Shown here: piece after piece, positions 43,399-52,243 of the stretch | Layout of the letters: each line of letters opens with the position of its first letter | Numbering within the stretch: position 1 is the first letter of the stretch | Position numbers and translations under genes: made by a program | Assembly: GCF_020783315.1 (NCBI RefSeq) | Contig: NZ_CP086063.1 | Coordinates: 2,716,501-2,780,500, forward strand | DNA from: Ferruginibacter lapsinanis | GTDB taxonomy: Bacteria; Bacteroidota; Bacteroidia; Chitinophagales; Chitinophagaceae | Direction: 5' to 3' | DNA: 64,000 nt | Notes under the pieces: model-generated | Seen by the model: the letters and a program-made list of their open reading frames with translations, nothing else | Databases searched by the model: none | Told to the model about the DNA's origin: nothing

Positions 43399-44465
43399 TG
43401 AAAATATTTTATGCCGTACAAGCTACCGGAAACGGACACATTGCAAGAGCAATAGAATTAATGCCCTACTTGCAACAATATGGTGAAGTGGATATTTTTT
43501 TAAGTGGAAGCAATAGCAGTTTGGATACCTCCCAAAAATTACCGGTAAAATACCGGAGTAAAGGCGTTAGTCTTTTTTACAGTAACAAAGGGGGCTTGGA
43601 TTACTGGAAAATGTTAAAACATTTTTCACCGTTGAAAGTATTTAAAGAGGCTAAAGATCTGCCTGTTGAAAAATATGATATTGTGATCAATGATTTTGAA
43701 AGCATCACTTCGCACGCCTGCAGAATGAAAAATATTCCATCTGTTAATTTTGGTCATCAGGCAAGTTTTATGAGTGATAAAGTGCCACGTCCTAAAAAGA
43801 AAAACTTTGCAGGAGAGTTGATACTTAAAAAATATGCCCCTGCCAGATCATACATTGGTCTTCATTTTGAGCAATACGATGATTTTATTTTATCACCTGT
43901 AATTAAAAATAAGATACTGAGCGCAAGACCTGCAGACAAAGGGCATGTAACAGTTTATCTGCCCCATTACAGCGACCTGCAGTTAGCAAAAAAACTTAAA
44001 AATCTCAAGGATATCGAGTTTGAAGTATTTAGTAAAAGGGTGAAACAAAAAGAAGTGAATAAGAATATTACATTTCTTCCTATAGATAACAATGGTTTTA
44101 ATGAAAGCATGATACACTCCAAAGGAATCATAACAGGCGCAGGATTTGAAACACCTGCAGAAGCATTATACCTGGGTAAAAAATTAATGGTACTTCCAAT
44201 TAAAGGTCAATACGAACAGCTATGTAATGCGGAGGCTTTAAAAAATTTTAATGTACCTGTACTGGAAGAAATGGATGCTCTGTTTTCAAATAGCGTTAAG
44301 CAATGGTTAGATAGTGAGCAAAAAAAACTAACACTTCAATACAGTACAGAATCGATCGTATCAAAAGTAATTTATACAGCACGTGGCCTTAGAGAAGATC
44401 GCAGCAATCAATTATCTACCTATTTGGATATCCATCCTTCACTAAGCCGATTATTACTTGACTGA
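43398..44465 (+). CDS. GT-B glycosyltransferase
   Basis: A 355-residue protein with the start MKIFYAVQATGNGHIARAIE, in which the glycine loop and GNGHIAR match the MurG-like/GT28-type family annotated as glycosyltransferase family 1-like. The C-terminal donor site has HSKGIITGAGFETPAEALYL and the QYEQLCNAEAL segment. Donor and acceptor cannot be read from the sequence. It overlaps the upstream stop codon by one base and the downstream TTG by 8 bases, so all three operon genes are probably translated together. Confidence 0.85.
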   Translation: MKIFYAVQATGNGHIARAIELMPYLQQYGEVDIFLSGSNSSLDTSQKLPVKYRSKGVSLFYSNKGGLDYWKMLKHFSPLKVFKEAKDLPVEKYDIVINDFESITSHACRMKNIPSVNFGHQASFMSDKVPRPKKKNFAGELILKKYAPARSYIGLHFEQYDDFILSPVIKNKILSARPADKGHVTVYLPHYSDLQLAKKLKNLKDIEFEVFSKRVKQKEVNKNITFLPIDNNGFNESMIHSKGIITGAGFETPAEALYLGKKLMVLPIKGQYEQLCNAEALKNFNVPVLEEMDALFSNSVKQWLDSEQKKLTLQYSTESIVSKVIYTARGLREDRSNQLSTYLDIHPSLSRLLLD

Positions 44466-45807
44466 TATTACGCATAACGATTTCAATAAGAATTTCCTTT
44501 GGGGAGTTGCTACGGCTGCTGCACAAATAGAAGGAGCCCATAACGTTGATGGTCGTGGAATATCTATATGGGATAGTTTTGCAAAGCGACAAGGTAAAAT
44601 ACAAAATGGACATACACCGTACCATGCATGCTGCTTTTATTATCGTTATAAAGATGATCTCTTATTAGCAAAAGCTTTGGGCTTTACTGTTTTTAGATTT
44701 TCCATTTCATGGAGCAGAATATTCCCTGAAGGAAAAGGGAAAGCGAATAAAGAAGGTGTTGCTTTTTATCACAGACTTATTGATGAATGTTTAAAACTTG
44801 AACTGATCCCCTTTGTAACATTGTATCATTGGGATCTTCCTTATGCTTTAGAAAAGGAAGGCGGGTGGACATCTGTATTTTTTATTCAATGGTTCAAACA
44901 CTACGTTAATTTTTGTGCAAAGGAATATGGCGACAAGGTAAAGCACTGGATCGTGTTGAATGAACCAATGGGTTTTACCTCTTTAGGTTATATGTTGGGC
45001 AAACATGCTCCCGGTAAAACCGGGCTGACAAATTTTTTACCCGCTGTATACAATGCAACACTGGCACAGGCTGAAGGTGGTAATATCATAAGAAGCCTGA
45101 TTCAAAAGGCATATATTGGCACCTCTTTTTCCTGTAGTGAGATCATTCCTCATACACCCAATCAAAAAGATATTGACGCAGCAAACAGAATAGATGTTTT
45201 ATTAAACAGGTTATTTATAGAGCCTGCCTTGGGGCTTGGTTTACCCGAAGATGATTTTCCTTTGATGGAAAAGATCCATTTTCATTCGAAGAGCTGGAGA
45301 AACAAAACCAAATTTCAATTTGATTTTGATTTCATCGGTATACAAAATTATTTTCCGCTTACCATACGGCATAATTCATTGATCCCATACGTAAGCGCAT
45401 CGGAAGTAAAAGCCAAAGCAAGAAAAGTTCCACATACAGCAATGGGGTGGGAGATCAACCCTGATAGTTTTTATAATGTGATAAAAAGATTTTCTGCCTA
45501 TGATCCAGCTAAAGATATTTTGATTACTGAGAATGGCGCCTGCTTTAAAGACATACTAAGTCACGGGGTTGTAGAGGATGCTGCAAGGATCAGTTATTAT
45601 CAGCAATATCTTACAGCAATGCATCTGGCAATTAAAGAAGGAATTCCGGTGAAAGGATATTTTGCATGGACCTTACTCGACAACTTTGAATGGGCAGAAG
45701 GATACAATGCCCGGTTTGGGTTGATACATGTAGACTTTGTAACACAATTGCGGACTATCAAAAAATCGGGCTATTGGTGGAGAGATTTTCTAACCCATAA
45801 AATTTAA
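44458..45807 (+). CDS. Glycoside hydrolase family 1 beta-glucosidase
   Basis: A 449-residue GH1 enzyme, started at TTG 44458. The family landmarks are FLWGVATAAAQIEGAHNVDG, FRFSISWSRIFPEG and TLYHWDLPYAL. The acid/base Glu169 is in VLNEPMGF and the nucleophile Glu358 in ILITENGAC, and the end has WTLLDNFEWAEGYNARFGL. There is no signal peptide, so the enzyme is cytoplasmic. Being coupled to a glycosyltransferase suggests that it trims or turns over the glycan product of that operon. It overlaps the histidine-kinase gene tail to tail by 4 bases. Confidence 0.93.
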   Translation: MTDITHNDFNKNFLWGVATAAAQIEGAHNVDGRGISIWDSFAKRQGKIQNGHTPYHACCFYYRYKDDLLLAKALGFTVFRFSISWSRIFPEGKGKANKEGVAFYHRLIDECLKLELIPFVTLYHWDLPYALEKEGGWTSVFFIQWFKHYVNFCAKEYGDKVKHWIVLNEPMGFTSLGYMLGKHAPGKTGLTNFLPAVYNATLAQAEGGNIIRSLIQKAYIGTSFSCSEIIPHTPNQKDIDAANRIDVLLNRLFIEPALGLGLPEDDFPLMEKIHFHSKSWRNKTKFQFDFDFIGIQNYFPLTIRHNSLIPYVSASEVKAKARKVPHTAMGWEINPDSFYNVIKRFSAYDPAKDILITENGACFKDILSHGVVEDAARISYYQQYLTAMHLAIKEGIPVKGYFAWTLLDNFEWAEGYNARFGLIHVDFVTQLRTIKKSGYWWRDFLTHKI

Positions 45808-48434
45808 ACAGGAATATCTATCACAATTATACAACCATTGCCCGGCGAAGAAATTATTTCGAATTTGCCTAAAAACAATTCTGTCCTTCGTTTCATATTT
45901 GCCAATCCGATGCCGTCTTTAGCTTTGTTTGTATCGAATCCAACGCCATTGTCAGTTACCTTCATGTTAAGTTTATTGTTATTGATCGTTATAGCAACTT
46001 CAATGATCGTAGCTTTAGAATATTTCAGAATATTCTTTAATTGTTCCTGCAATATCCTGTAGAGATTTAATTGAATATCCTTACTTATGACATCCTTCTT
46101 TATGGCTACATCAAAATGAAACAAGATAGTATATTTATTTTCAACATTGAATGCATCAAGCAATCTGCCAAATGCTTCTTCTAATGTTGAGTCTCCAATA
46201 AATGCAGGCGCCAGCCGATGAGACAAATTTCTTATTTCATTTAAAGCCATTTTAATATACTCTTTACTTTGAGTATAAAACTTCATCCTTTCTTCAGGTA
46301 TAGATTCTTTGATCATACCAAGAGTGATCTGGCTGGTTGCCAGTAATTGACATACATTATCATGTAACTCTCCTCCAATTTCATACCGCTCATCTTCCTG
46401 TGTTTTTATAATGGCTTTTATTATTTTGTGTTCATGTAGTTTTTCTTCCGTTACATCTCTCTCAATAGCGATCCAATGCGTATACCATCCTTTTTCATTT
46501 GCTACAGGATTTATAGTAAAATTGATCCAGAATTCTTCTCCATTTTTTTTGTAATTGATAGTAGTGATCTCACATGGTTCCCATTTTCTCAGGCATTCAC
46601 CTAATCGGTGTAATTCTTTTTTATCAGATTTTGGGCCTTGTAAAATTCTCGGCGTTTTACCAATGACCTCTTCTGCTGTGTAACCGGTCATTTTTGTAAA
46701 TGCTTCGTTTACATAAATGATCCGAGGACCAGGTTCATCCTGTGGTTCCGCTTCTGTGATCAAAACAGAATCGGTAGTGTTAGTAATTACAGATTCCAAT
46801 AATTTCAGTTGCTGTTCTTCTTGTTTTCGTTTACTGATATCGGTGACCATAGCTAAAGTTCCGGCGTAAAATCCATGATCATCAAAAATAGGACTGGCCG
46901 ATACCCGTGCCCAAATATGTCTGTCGTTTTTTGTAGTAAACTTAGATTCATATGTTTCTTTTTCTCCTCTTTTTCTTCTTTCAATTCGTGCTAATCCGAT
47001 TTTCTGCTCATGTTCATCATTAAAGGACAAATTAGTGCGTCCCATCATTTCCTCCTTGTCATACTCAAGTATTGCACACATTTTGTCATTTACAAAAGTG
47101 GTCTTATTATGTTCATTTACCAGCCATATTCCTTCCTGGGCAGTTTCTAATATCTGGCGATATTTTTTTTCGCTTTGCAATAACTTTTTTTCACTTCTTT
47201 TTCTTTCCGTGATATTACGGGAATGACAGGCTGTACCAACGATCTCATTTCCTTTCATGATGGGATAGAAAGAAATTTCTGACCAAAATTCTACAGGACT
47301 ATCTGTGTATTCAATTTCAGTGAAGATCTCTCCAGCAAATGCCCGTTCATACAATTTCCTGTATCGCTCTATTCTTTTTCCTGGAAACACAAGACTGAGG
47401 CTATCTTCTCCCTTTAAAAGTTTAACTCCAGACATAAATTCTACAAGATCAGAAAAGGGGCGATTGAACGTGAGCAGTTTGAAATTTCTGTCTACACTCC
47501 ATAAGAGATCATGGGTATTATTAATAAGTGCATACAGGTTATTTTTATCAAATTCCATTTGCTGCTCTGCCATCTTCTTTTCAGAAATATCTGTAAAATT
47601 AGATACCATTGCATGCACACCCGGTTCATTCAACATATTGGTAAGTCTTGCATAACACCATATCCAGTGTCCGTTTTTGTGCAATACTCTTAGTTGCACA
47701 GTAAAGAACCTGCCATCGGTATCCAATATTTTTTGTCTTTTTTCTGTAAATTCCGGAAGGTCATCGGGGTGAATAAAATCAAAGCCGGATAATTGGCTAA
47801 GCTCATTCAATTCATATCCAAACACTTTTGTAATGGAAGGACTGATGTATAATAATTTCCCTTCTTTAGTAGAAAGCGTTATCATCTCTGCGCTTTTTTC
47901 TATGATTGCACGAAATCGATTTTCGCTTTCTTCAACTTTCCGGCGGGATATAACCTGCTCCGTTACATCCACAGCGAAGAAGAGTATTCCGTCTATCCTT
48001 CCATCAGAATTTCTGTATGGTTGGTAAACAAAATTCAAATAGTTATTTATTAATTTTCCTGTAACTGGTTCCTTAAGCTGTATCAGCATTTCATTTGCCC
48101 GATAAATTTCGCCTGTTGCATATACCTTATCTAATATTTCAATAAATCCTTGCCCTTCTACCTCAGGAAGAACTTCTTTTACCGTTTTACCGATTATATC
48201 TTTTTTACCGATCAATTGCAGGTAAAATGGATTCACCACTTCAAAAATATGATCAGGTCCTTTTAACATCCCCATGCTTGTAGGCGCCTGCAGGAACAGA
48301 TCATGCAATTTCTTCCTTTCATTACCTAAAGTCTTGTCTGTTTTTTTTGTATTGATACTGTCGCTTACTTCATTTTCAGAAACCAGTTCAGTGTTTGCTT
48401 TGATCAACTCCTCCGATTGATTGCGTTTAGTCAT
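45804..48434 (-). CDS. Five-PAS sensor histidine kinase, NarL-type kinase core
   Basis: An 876-residue cytoplasmic kinase. Five PAS domains can be read: about 40-165, 170-295 (ITLSTKEGKLLYISPSI), 295-415 (WSVDRNFKLLTFNRPF), 420-540 (GIWLVNEHNKTTFVND) and 545-675. The fifth has the LOV-like GKTPRILQGPKS but lacks the flavin-binding Cys. The HisKA_3 core has His691 in GGELHDNVCQLL, the N box in LQEQLKNILKYSKA and the G box in VTDNGVGFDTNKAKDGIGL. There is no transmembrane segment, so the signal is likely intracellular or carried by a bound ligand. No response regulator is adjacent. Confidence 0.92.
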   Translation of the reverse strand: MTKRNQSEELIKANTELVSENEVSDSINTKKTDKTLGNERKKLHDLFLQAPTSMGMLKGPDHIFEVVNPFYLQLIGKKDIIGKTVKEVLPEVEGQGFIEILDKVYATGEIYRANEMLIQLKEPVTGKLINNYLNFVYQPYRNSDGRIDGILFFAVDVTEQVISRRKVEESENRFRAIIEKSAEMITLSTKEGKLLYISPSITKVFGYELNELSQLSGFDFIHPDDLPEFTEKRQKILDTDGRFFTVQLRVLHKNGHWIWCYARLTNMLNEPGVHAMVSNFTDISEKKMAEQQMEFDKNNLYALINNTHDLLWSVDRNFKLLTFNRPFSDLVEFMSGVKLLKGEDSLSLVFPGKRIERYRKLYERAFAGEIFTEIEYTDSPVEFWSEISFYPIMKGNEIVGTACHSRNITERKRSEKKLLQSEKKYRQILETAQEGIWLVNEHNKTTFVNDKMCAILEYDKEEMMGRTNLSFNDEHEQKIGLARIERRKRGEKETYESKFTTKNDRHIWARVSASPIFDDHGFYAGTLAMVTDISKRKQEEQQLKLLESVITNTTDSVLITEAEPQDEPGPRIIYVNEAFTKMTGYTAEEVIGKTPRILQGPKSDKKELHRLGECLRKWEPCEITTINYKKNGEEFWINFTINPVANEKGWYTHWIAIERDVTEEKLHEHKIIKAIIKTQEDERYEIGGELHDNVCQLLATSQITLGMIKESIPEERMKFYTQSKEYIKMALNEIRNLSHRLAPAFIGDSTLEEAFGRLLDAFNVENKYTILFHFDVAIKKDVISKDIQLNLYRILQEQLKNILKYSKATIIEVAITINNNKLNMKVTDNGVGFDTNKAKDGIGLANMKRRTELFLGKFEIISSPGNGCIIVIDIPV

Positions 48435-48854
48435 AATTTAGCCGGGTAGTTTTTAATCGGTAAGATCTGGTTGTGGTTAAAAAACATTTGTACACACTGT
48501 GTGTATGTAATGCTTTTGTCTCTTGCAGCACTTTTTGCTAAGTTTTAGCCTTTAGTAAAGGTTAGCAACTTTATCAATTAGATAGTTACATAATTATGAG
48601 AAATGGTTATATTATTCACACATTGTATATTCTATAAGTAACAATAGGCTGTTGCCCTGATAAAGAAAACGTTTCCTGTTTATCAGTAAAAGAAAATGAA
48701 TGATAATAGTATAAACTGATATAAAACTATCCGAATGCTTGTACAGGGAAGTATGCGCTATTACGCATTAATTATAATGAGAGAGGACTAACACTGCTTT
48801 CAATTTCCTGATCAGCAGCGGTAAGGCAGTATTGTATTTATTTTCTGGTTAAGA
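48435..48854. other. 420-bp gap upstream of the kinase gene
   Basis: No gene is visible. An inverted pair CTGATAAA (48657-48664) and TTTATCAG (48679-48686) could be an operator or a weak hairpin. No clear TAnnTTTG box for the kinase was found. Confidence 0.4.
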
Positions 48855-49295
48855 TCAATCTTCGTCATCTGCAACAACAGGTACTTTTTCTTTTATATGC
48901 ACCATTGTTTGTTCAATATCAAAAGTAAGACTAATGGTATTATTCACTTCCCAGTTCCCTGTTTTGCTATACTCAAAATCGAAGCTGTATTCATTTGCAA
49001 TTGTACGGGGTTCCCATGTGCCATTATATAAAGCATATAAGATGGCTTTAATTTTATGCTTTCCTTTTGGTGTTTTTACCGTTACACTATTTGGTTTGGA
49101 TTGTAATTTTTCTGTGCTTTCACCAATCTGTTCATCATCGCTGTATACTATCAATTTTGATACATGATCGTACCCTTCTTTGGTATTTTTTGTTACAAAT
49201 CTAAACGTAAGACTAACATCCTGCTGAGCTTCTGCTATTGTTGGCAATAAACAAATACAAAGAAATACAATGAGTTGAAATACTGATCTTTTCAT
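48855..49295 (-). CDS. Exported protein of unknown function
   Basis: A 146-residue protein started at ATG 49295, which gives MKRSVFQLIVFLCICLLPTI then AEAQ, a clean signal peptide; an ATG at 49340 adds 15 residues. The mature domain has DVSLTFRFVTKNTKEGYDHV, SVTVKTPKGKHKIKAILYAL and WEVNNTISLTFDIEQT, an all-beta layout. It ends in an acidic VVADDED. No family recognised. Confidence 0.7.
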   Translation of the reverse strand: MKRSVFQLIVFLCICLLPTIAEAQQDVSLTFRFVTKNTKEGYDHVSKLIVYSDDEQIGESTEKLQSKPNSVTVKTPKGKHKIKAILYALYNGTWEPRTIANEYSFDFEYSKTGNWEVNNTISLTFDIEQTMVHIKEKVPVVADDED

Positions 49296-49424
49296 TTTAC
49301 TATTTTTTATAAATGTAATGGTTATTGGCGGGTATGTCAATACCCTTGGGTGGGTATTTATTACATACCCACCAATAGCAGGAGAGAAATTAGCAGAAAA
49401 AACATTGTTTGGAAGAAAATCCTT

Positions 49425-50639
49425 TTATTGCTTATTGATCTTTATTGTTTTTTTGATCGTATCATCAAAATAGGTGAGTGTATACATGCCGCTTTTAACC
49501 TCGTTCATTTTTATGTGAACGCTATTACCTGCAAATGAGATCTGTTTCAATTTTCTGCCGGTCATATCTGAAATAGTTACTACCTGATTTTTGCCCGGTG
49601 TTCCTTTTACCAGTAAGGTTAAATTGTTATGTACTGGATTAGGATATACTTTTACGTAAGACAGTAAAGATGCTTTCATACTAGCTGTAACAATGGGTGA
49701 GTAGGTAATATTCCCTGCATCTGTGGTCATTTTTAAACGATAGTAATTCAATCCGGAAAAAGGAGATTCATCATAATAGCTATATACAATTGGTTTTCCT
49801 GCTGCATTCATTGTACTCAATGAAACAAAGTTGATCCCATCTGTACTTCTTTCTACGCCAAACACATCTCCGCCTGTTTCTGTTTCAGTTGTCCACTCTA
49901 TTACGTTCCGGTAACCTGCATTTGTTGCTTTAAAATTTGTCATCTTTATTGGAGCCGGAAACAGATCGGGGATCACCATATTATTATGGATAGCAATTGC
50001 TCCTGCACGTGAAAGGCCTCTGCCCAAAAGAGATGCGCCATTCAATAAAGTAATAGCTCCGTTATTTACAACGTTGCCTCTGAAAACAGAATTATCACCC
50101 AATATAAATTCACCATTTATCTGCCAATATACATTCGATATAGCTGCAGAATTAATTACTGATACATTAGTTAATGTGCTGGTGGTAAATGCTCCATCGA
50201 TCTGAAAAATAAATAGTGCATTGGGATCACCCTGCCCATCAAGCGTTAAGCTTCCGTTTAAAGTAGATGCTGCTCCAAGACAATACACATTGGGTGTTAG
50301 TATCTGGTTGTTGCCCAGAGTAGTTGTAAGCACTGCTCCACAAGTAAGCCCTTTTAAATAAGTATACGCTGTATTTACATCTAAAGCTGCCTGAACCGAA
50401 GTTGGATCTGCTACATGAATGGCCCCGGAAACTGTTCCCGGAGGAAAACCGGAGAATACCCCAACATTTGTTCCTATATCACCTGTTACATTTGTTGCAC
50501 CTGTGCTGGTAAATGCACCATCTGCAGTAAAAAGAGCGAATCCTGAAGCTGTTCCCAGGTCAGGTGTTTGTGCAAAATTTATATTCGGACATGCTAAAAT
50601 ACCGATGATTATAAAAATTTGTAGTAATATTTTTTTCAT
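49425..50639 (-). CDS. Ice-binding-like (DUF3494) secreted protein with T9SS type A tail
   Basis: A 404-residue exported protein. Signal peptide (IFIIIGILACPNINFAQ). The DUF3494 domain runs from about 25 to 235: DLGTASGFALFTADGAFTST, NVTGDIGTNVGVFSGFPPGT, the GDPNALFIFQIDGAFTTST segment and then NVYWQINGEFILGDNSVFRG. This is the discontinuous beta-solenoid of the type I ice-binding proteins. A fibronectin-like stretch and the sorting tail (YVKVYPNPVHNNLTLLVKG) follow, so it is exported through the type IX system. Ice binding is the known activity of some family members; adhesion is the alternative. Confidence 0.88.
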   Translation of the reverse strand: MKKILLQIFIIIGILACPNINFAQTPDLGTASGFALFTADGAFTSTGATNVTGDIGTNVGVFSGFPPGTVSGAIHVADPTSVQAALDVNTAYTYLKGLTCGAVLTTTLGNNQILTPNVYCLGAASTLNGSLTLDGQGDPNALFIFQIDGAFTTSTLTNVSVINSAAISNVYWQINGEFILGDNSVFRGNVVNNGAITLLNGASLLGRGLSRAGAIAIHNNMVIPDLFPAPIKMTNFKATNAGYRNVIEWTTETETGGDVFGVERSTDGINFVSLSTMNAAGKPIVYSYYDESPFSGLNYYRLKMTTDAGNITYSPIVTASMKASLLSYVKVYPNPVHNNLTLLVKGTPGKNQVVTISDMTGRKLKQISFAGNSVHIKMNEVKSGMYTLTYFDDTIKKTIKINKQ

Positions 50640-50816
50640 TTTATAGGATTTAAATTGTACCGTATTTGATACTATGTAAAGGTTGAATTCTTTTTAAAAA
50701 AAGGTATTACAGAACTTTAGTTATTTCTTACATGATTCACAGTTTTTAGAACAATTCGCAGCAAAGTGATTTTGTGATAGAGAAATCAGCAGCAAAGAAA
50801 GAAGGATCGTTTATTA

Positions 50817-51002
50817 TTAAAAAGGAAAGGGATGGTATTTCAGGCTCATTGCAGTATCGGTCATACTATCTACTTGTTTATAATTAGCAGAAGGTATGTT
50901 ATTATTTTTCTTAGAGCCGGTAGCAAACAACAAAATACCTACCAAAATAATTAACGGAGTTACTAAATGTTCAAATGAGATCTTTTTGAATGCTTTGATC
51001 AT
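50817..51002 (-). CDS. Small single-pass membrane protein
   Basis: A 61-residue protein with one clear hydrophobic helix (LVTPLIILVGILLFATGS) after a basic N-terminus (MIKAFKKISFEH). It stands alone in a gap of about 600 bp. Nothing else identifies it; the composition and the isolated position support a real gene, but weakly. Confidence 0.45.
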   Translation of the reverse strand: MIKAFKKISFEHLVTPLIILVGILLFATGSKKNNNIPSANYKQVDSMTDTAMSLKYHPFPF

Positions 51003-51245
51003 AAAAATGAGATGCTGTTGGTAAAATAATTGCAGCTTGATTGTAACGGACTTAATTATTTTTTAGAGCACAAAAGTAAGTTTGCAAAATTGAAGGATGT
51101 TACATATCAACTGAAACTAATTGCATAATCCACACATTCGGATAAAAATTGTATTTCTTATTTTAAATAATAAGTTCTGAGTTCGGAAACTCAGGACAGT
51201 GAAGTTTTATATTTGATGAATACTACGGATAGCGAGGAGGAATGC

Positions 51246-51497
51246 TCAATTTTTATATAATGACAACTTATTTACAAAGTCATCAATTTTTATTGTAATA
51301 GATTCATTTTCCTCAATTACTAGATTTTCACTAATCGTTACGTTGTTAAGTTTATAATCAATCGGAACATCGAAAACATTGAAGGAAAATTCTTGCTTTT
51401 CAATTCCCTTTGTTTTGCTATCGATTATAGCATTCAGTAACATAGTAACTAAATCTTTGCCACCTTCCAATTCAATCAGATCTTTTATCGATATCAT
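51246..51497 (-). CDS. Small hypothetical protein
   Basis: An 83-residue acidic protein with SIKDLIELEGGKDLVTMLLN and a beta-rich second half (DYKLNNVTISENLVIEENES). No known domain, signal or membrane segment. It is a separate gene before the GspG-like gene on the same strand. Confidence 0.5.
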   Translation of the reverse strand: MISIKDLIELEGGKDLVTMLLNAIIDSKTKGIEKQEFSFNVFDVPIDYKLNNVTISENLVIEENESITIKIDDFVNKLSLYKN

Positions 51498-51591
51498 GTT
51501 GCTTTGTATTATTTCTCTAACAGCAGGGAAGCAATATTTATTCTCTTCCTAAATAAAATGATTTAGCCGTCAACCTTACCTGAACATTAAT

Positions 51592-52140
51592 TTATAAAGT
51601 TTTTACAACTAACCTCCTTATCAATCCATACTTATGAACACTGGTATCTAAAACCGGATAAATATCGTCATCTGTATCTATCTTTCCATCTATACCAACA
51701 GAAAAGAGCCTGTATTTTTCTCCGATCTTTTGATATTCGAATGTTGATTTTACATCGTTGTCCATCTTTCTTACAAGAAGAGGATCATAAATAGATAATG
51801 TTGGATCTACTTTAATTAATTGTTGCAGACTATCAGGATATTGACCATTTTCTATTTTATAAAATTCCACGTTTCTAAATAAGCTATTTAATTCTATCTG
51901 TGCTATTTCGGCAAAACCTTTTGCTGTTGCCTTGCCATATTTTAAATTGTAAAAGAGGAGAGAGTACACTGTAATGGTAAACAGTATGCCAAAATAACCG
52001 ATCAGTATGAATTTTTTGTCCTTATATTTTGTGATGCCCTTTATTATCATTGTTATTCCAACGATTGCGCCAATCAACGGCAAAAAACAAAGTAAACCGA
52101 GCCAATAGGGAGGAGTTATAATAGTGTTTTTCTCTGTCAT
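51592..52140 (-). CDS. Membrane protein with GspG-like C-terminal domain
   Basis: A 182-residue protein. Two hydrophobic segments (PYWLGLLCFLPLIGAIVGIT and FILIGYFGILFTITVYSLLF) are followed by a domain resembling the C-terminal part of type II secretion major pseudopilin GspG: YKIENGQYPDSLQQLI, SIYDPLL and YRLFSVGIDGKIDTDDD. The GspG prepilin cleavage motif is missing. It is therefore likely a stand-alone envelope protein with a pseudopilin-like fold, not a functional pseudopilin. No secretion genes are nearby. Confidence 0.65.
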   Translation of the reverse strand: MTEKNTIITPPYWLGLLCFLPLIGAIVGITMIIKGITKYKDKKFILIGYFGILFTITVYSLLFYNLKYGKATAKGFAEIAQIELNSLFRNVEFYKIENGQYPDSLQQLIKVDPTLSIYDPLLVRKMDNDVKSTFEYQKIGEKYRLFSVGIDGKIDTDDDIYPVLDTSVHKYGLIRRLVVKTL

Positions 52141-52213
52141 GCGATAAATTTAAAACTATTTCTTCAGTTTCCTCCAATAGGCGCAGGACAGCTAAAAAAC
52201 GAAAAATATTTTT

Positions 52214-52221
52214 TATTTTTG
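52214..52221 (+). promoter_or_regulatory. -7 element for the IPT/TIG protein gene
   Basis: TATTTTTG, 22 bases before ATG 52244. Confidence 0.55.
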
Positions 52222-52243
52222 TACAACCTTCATTCCCTGAACA

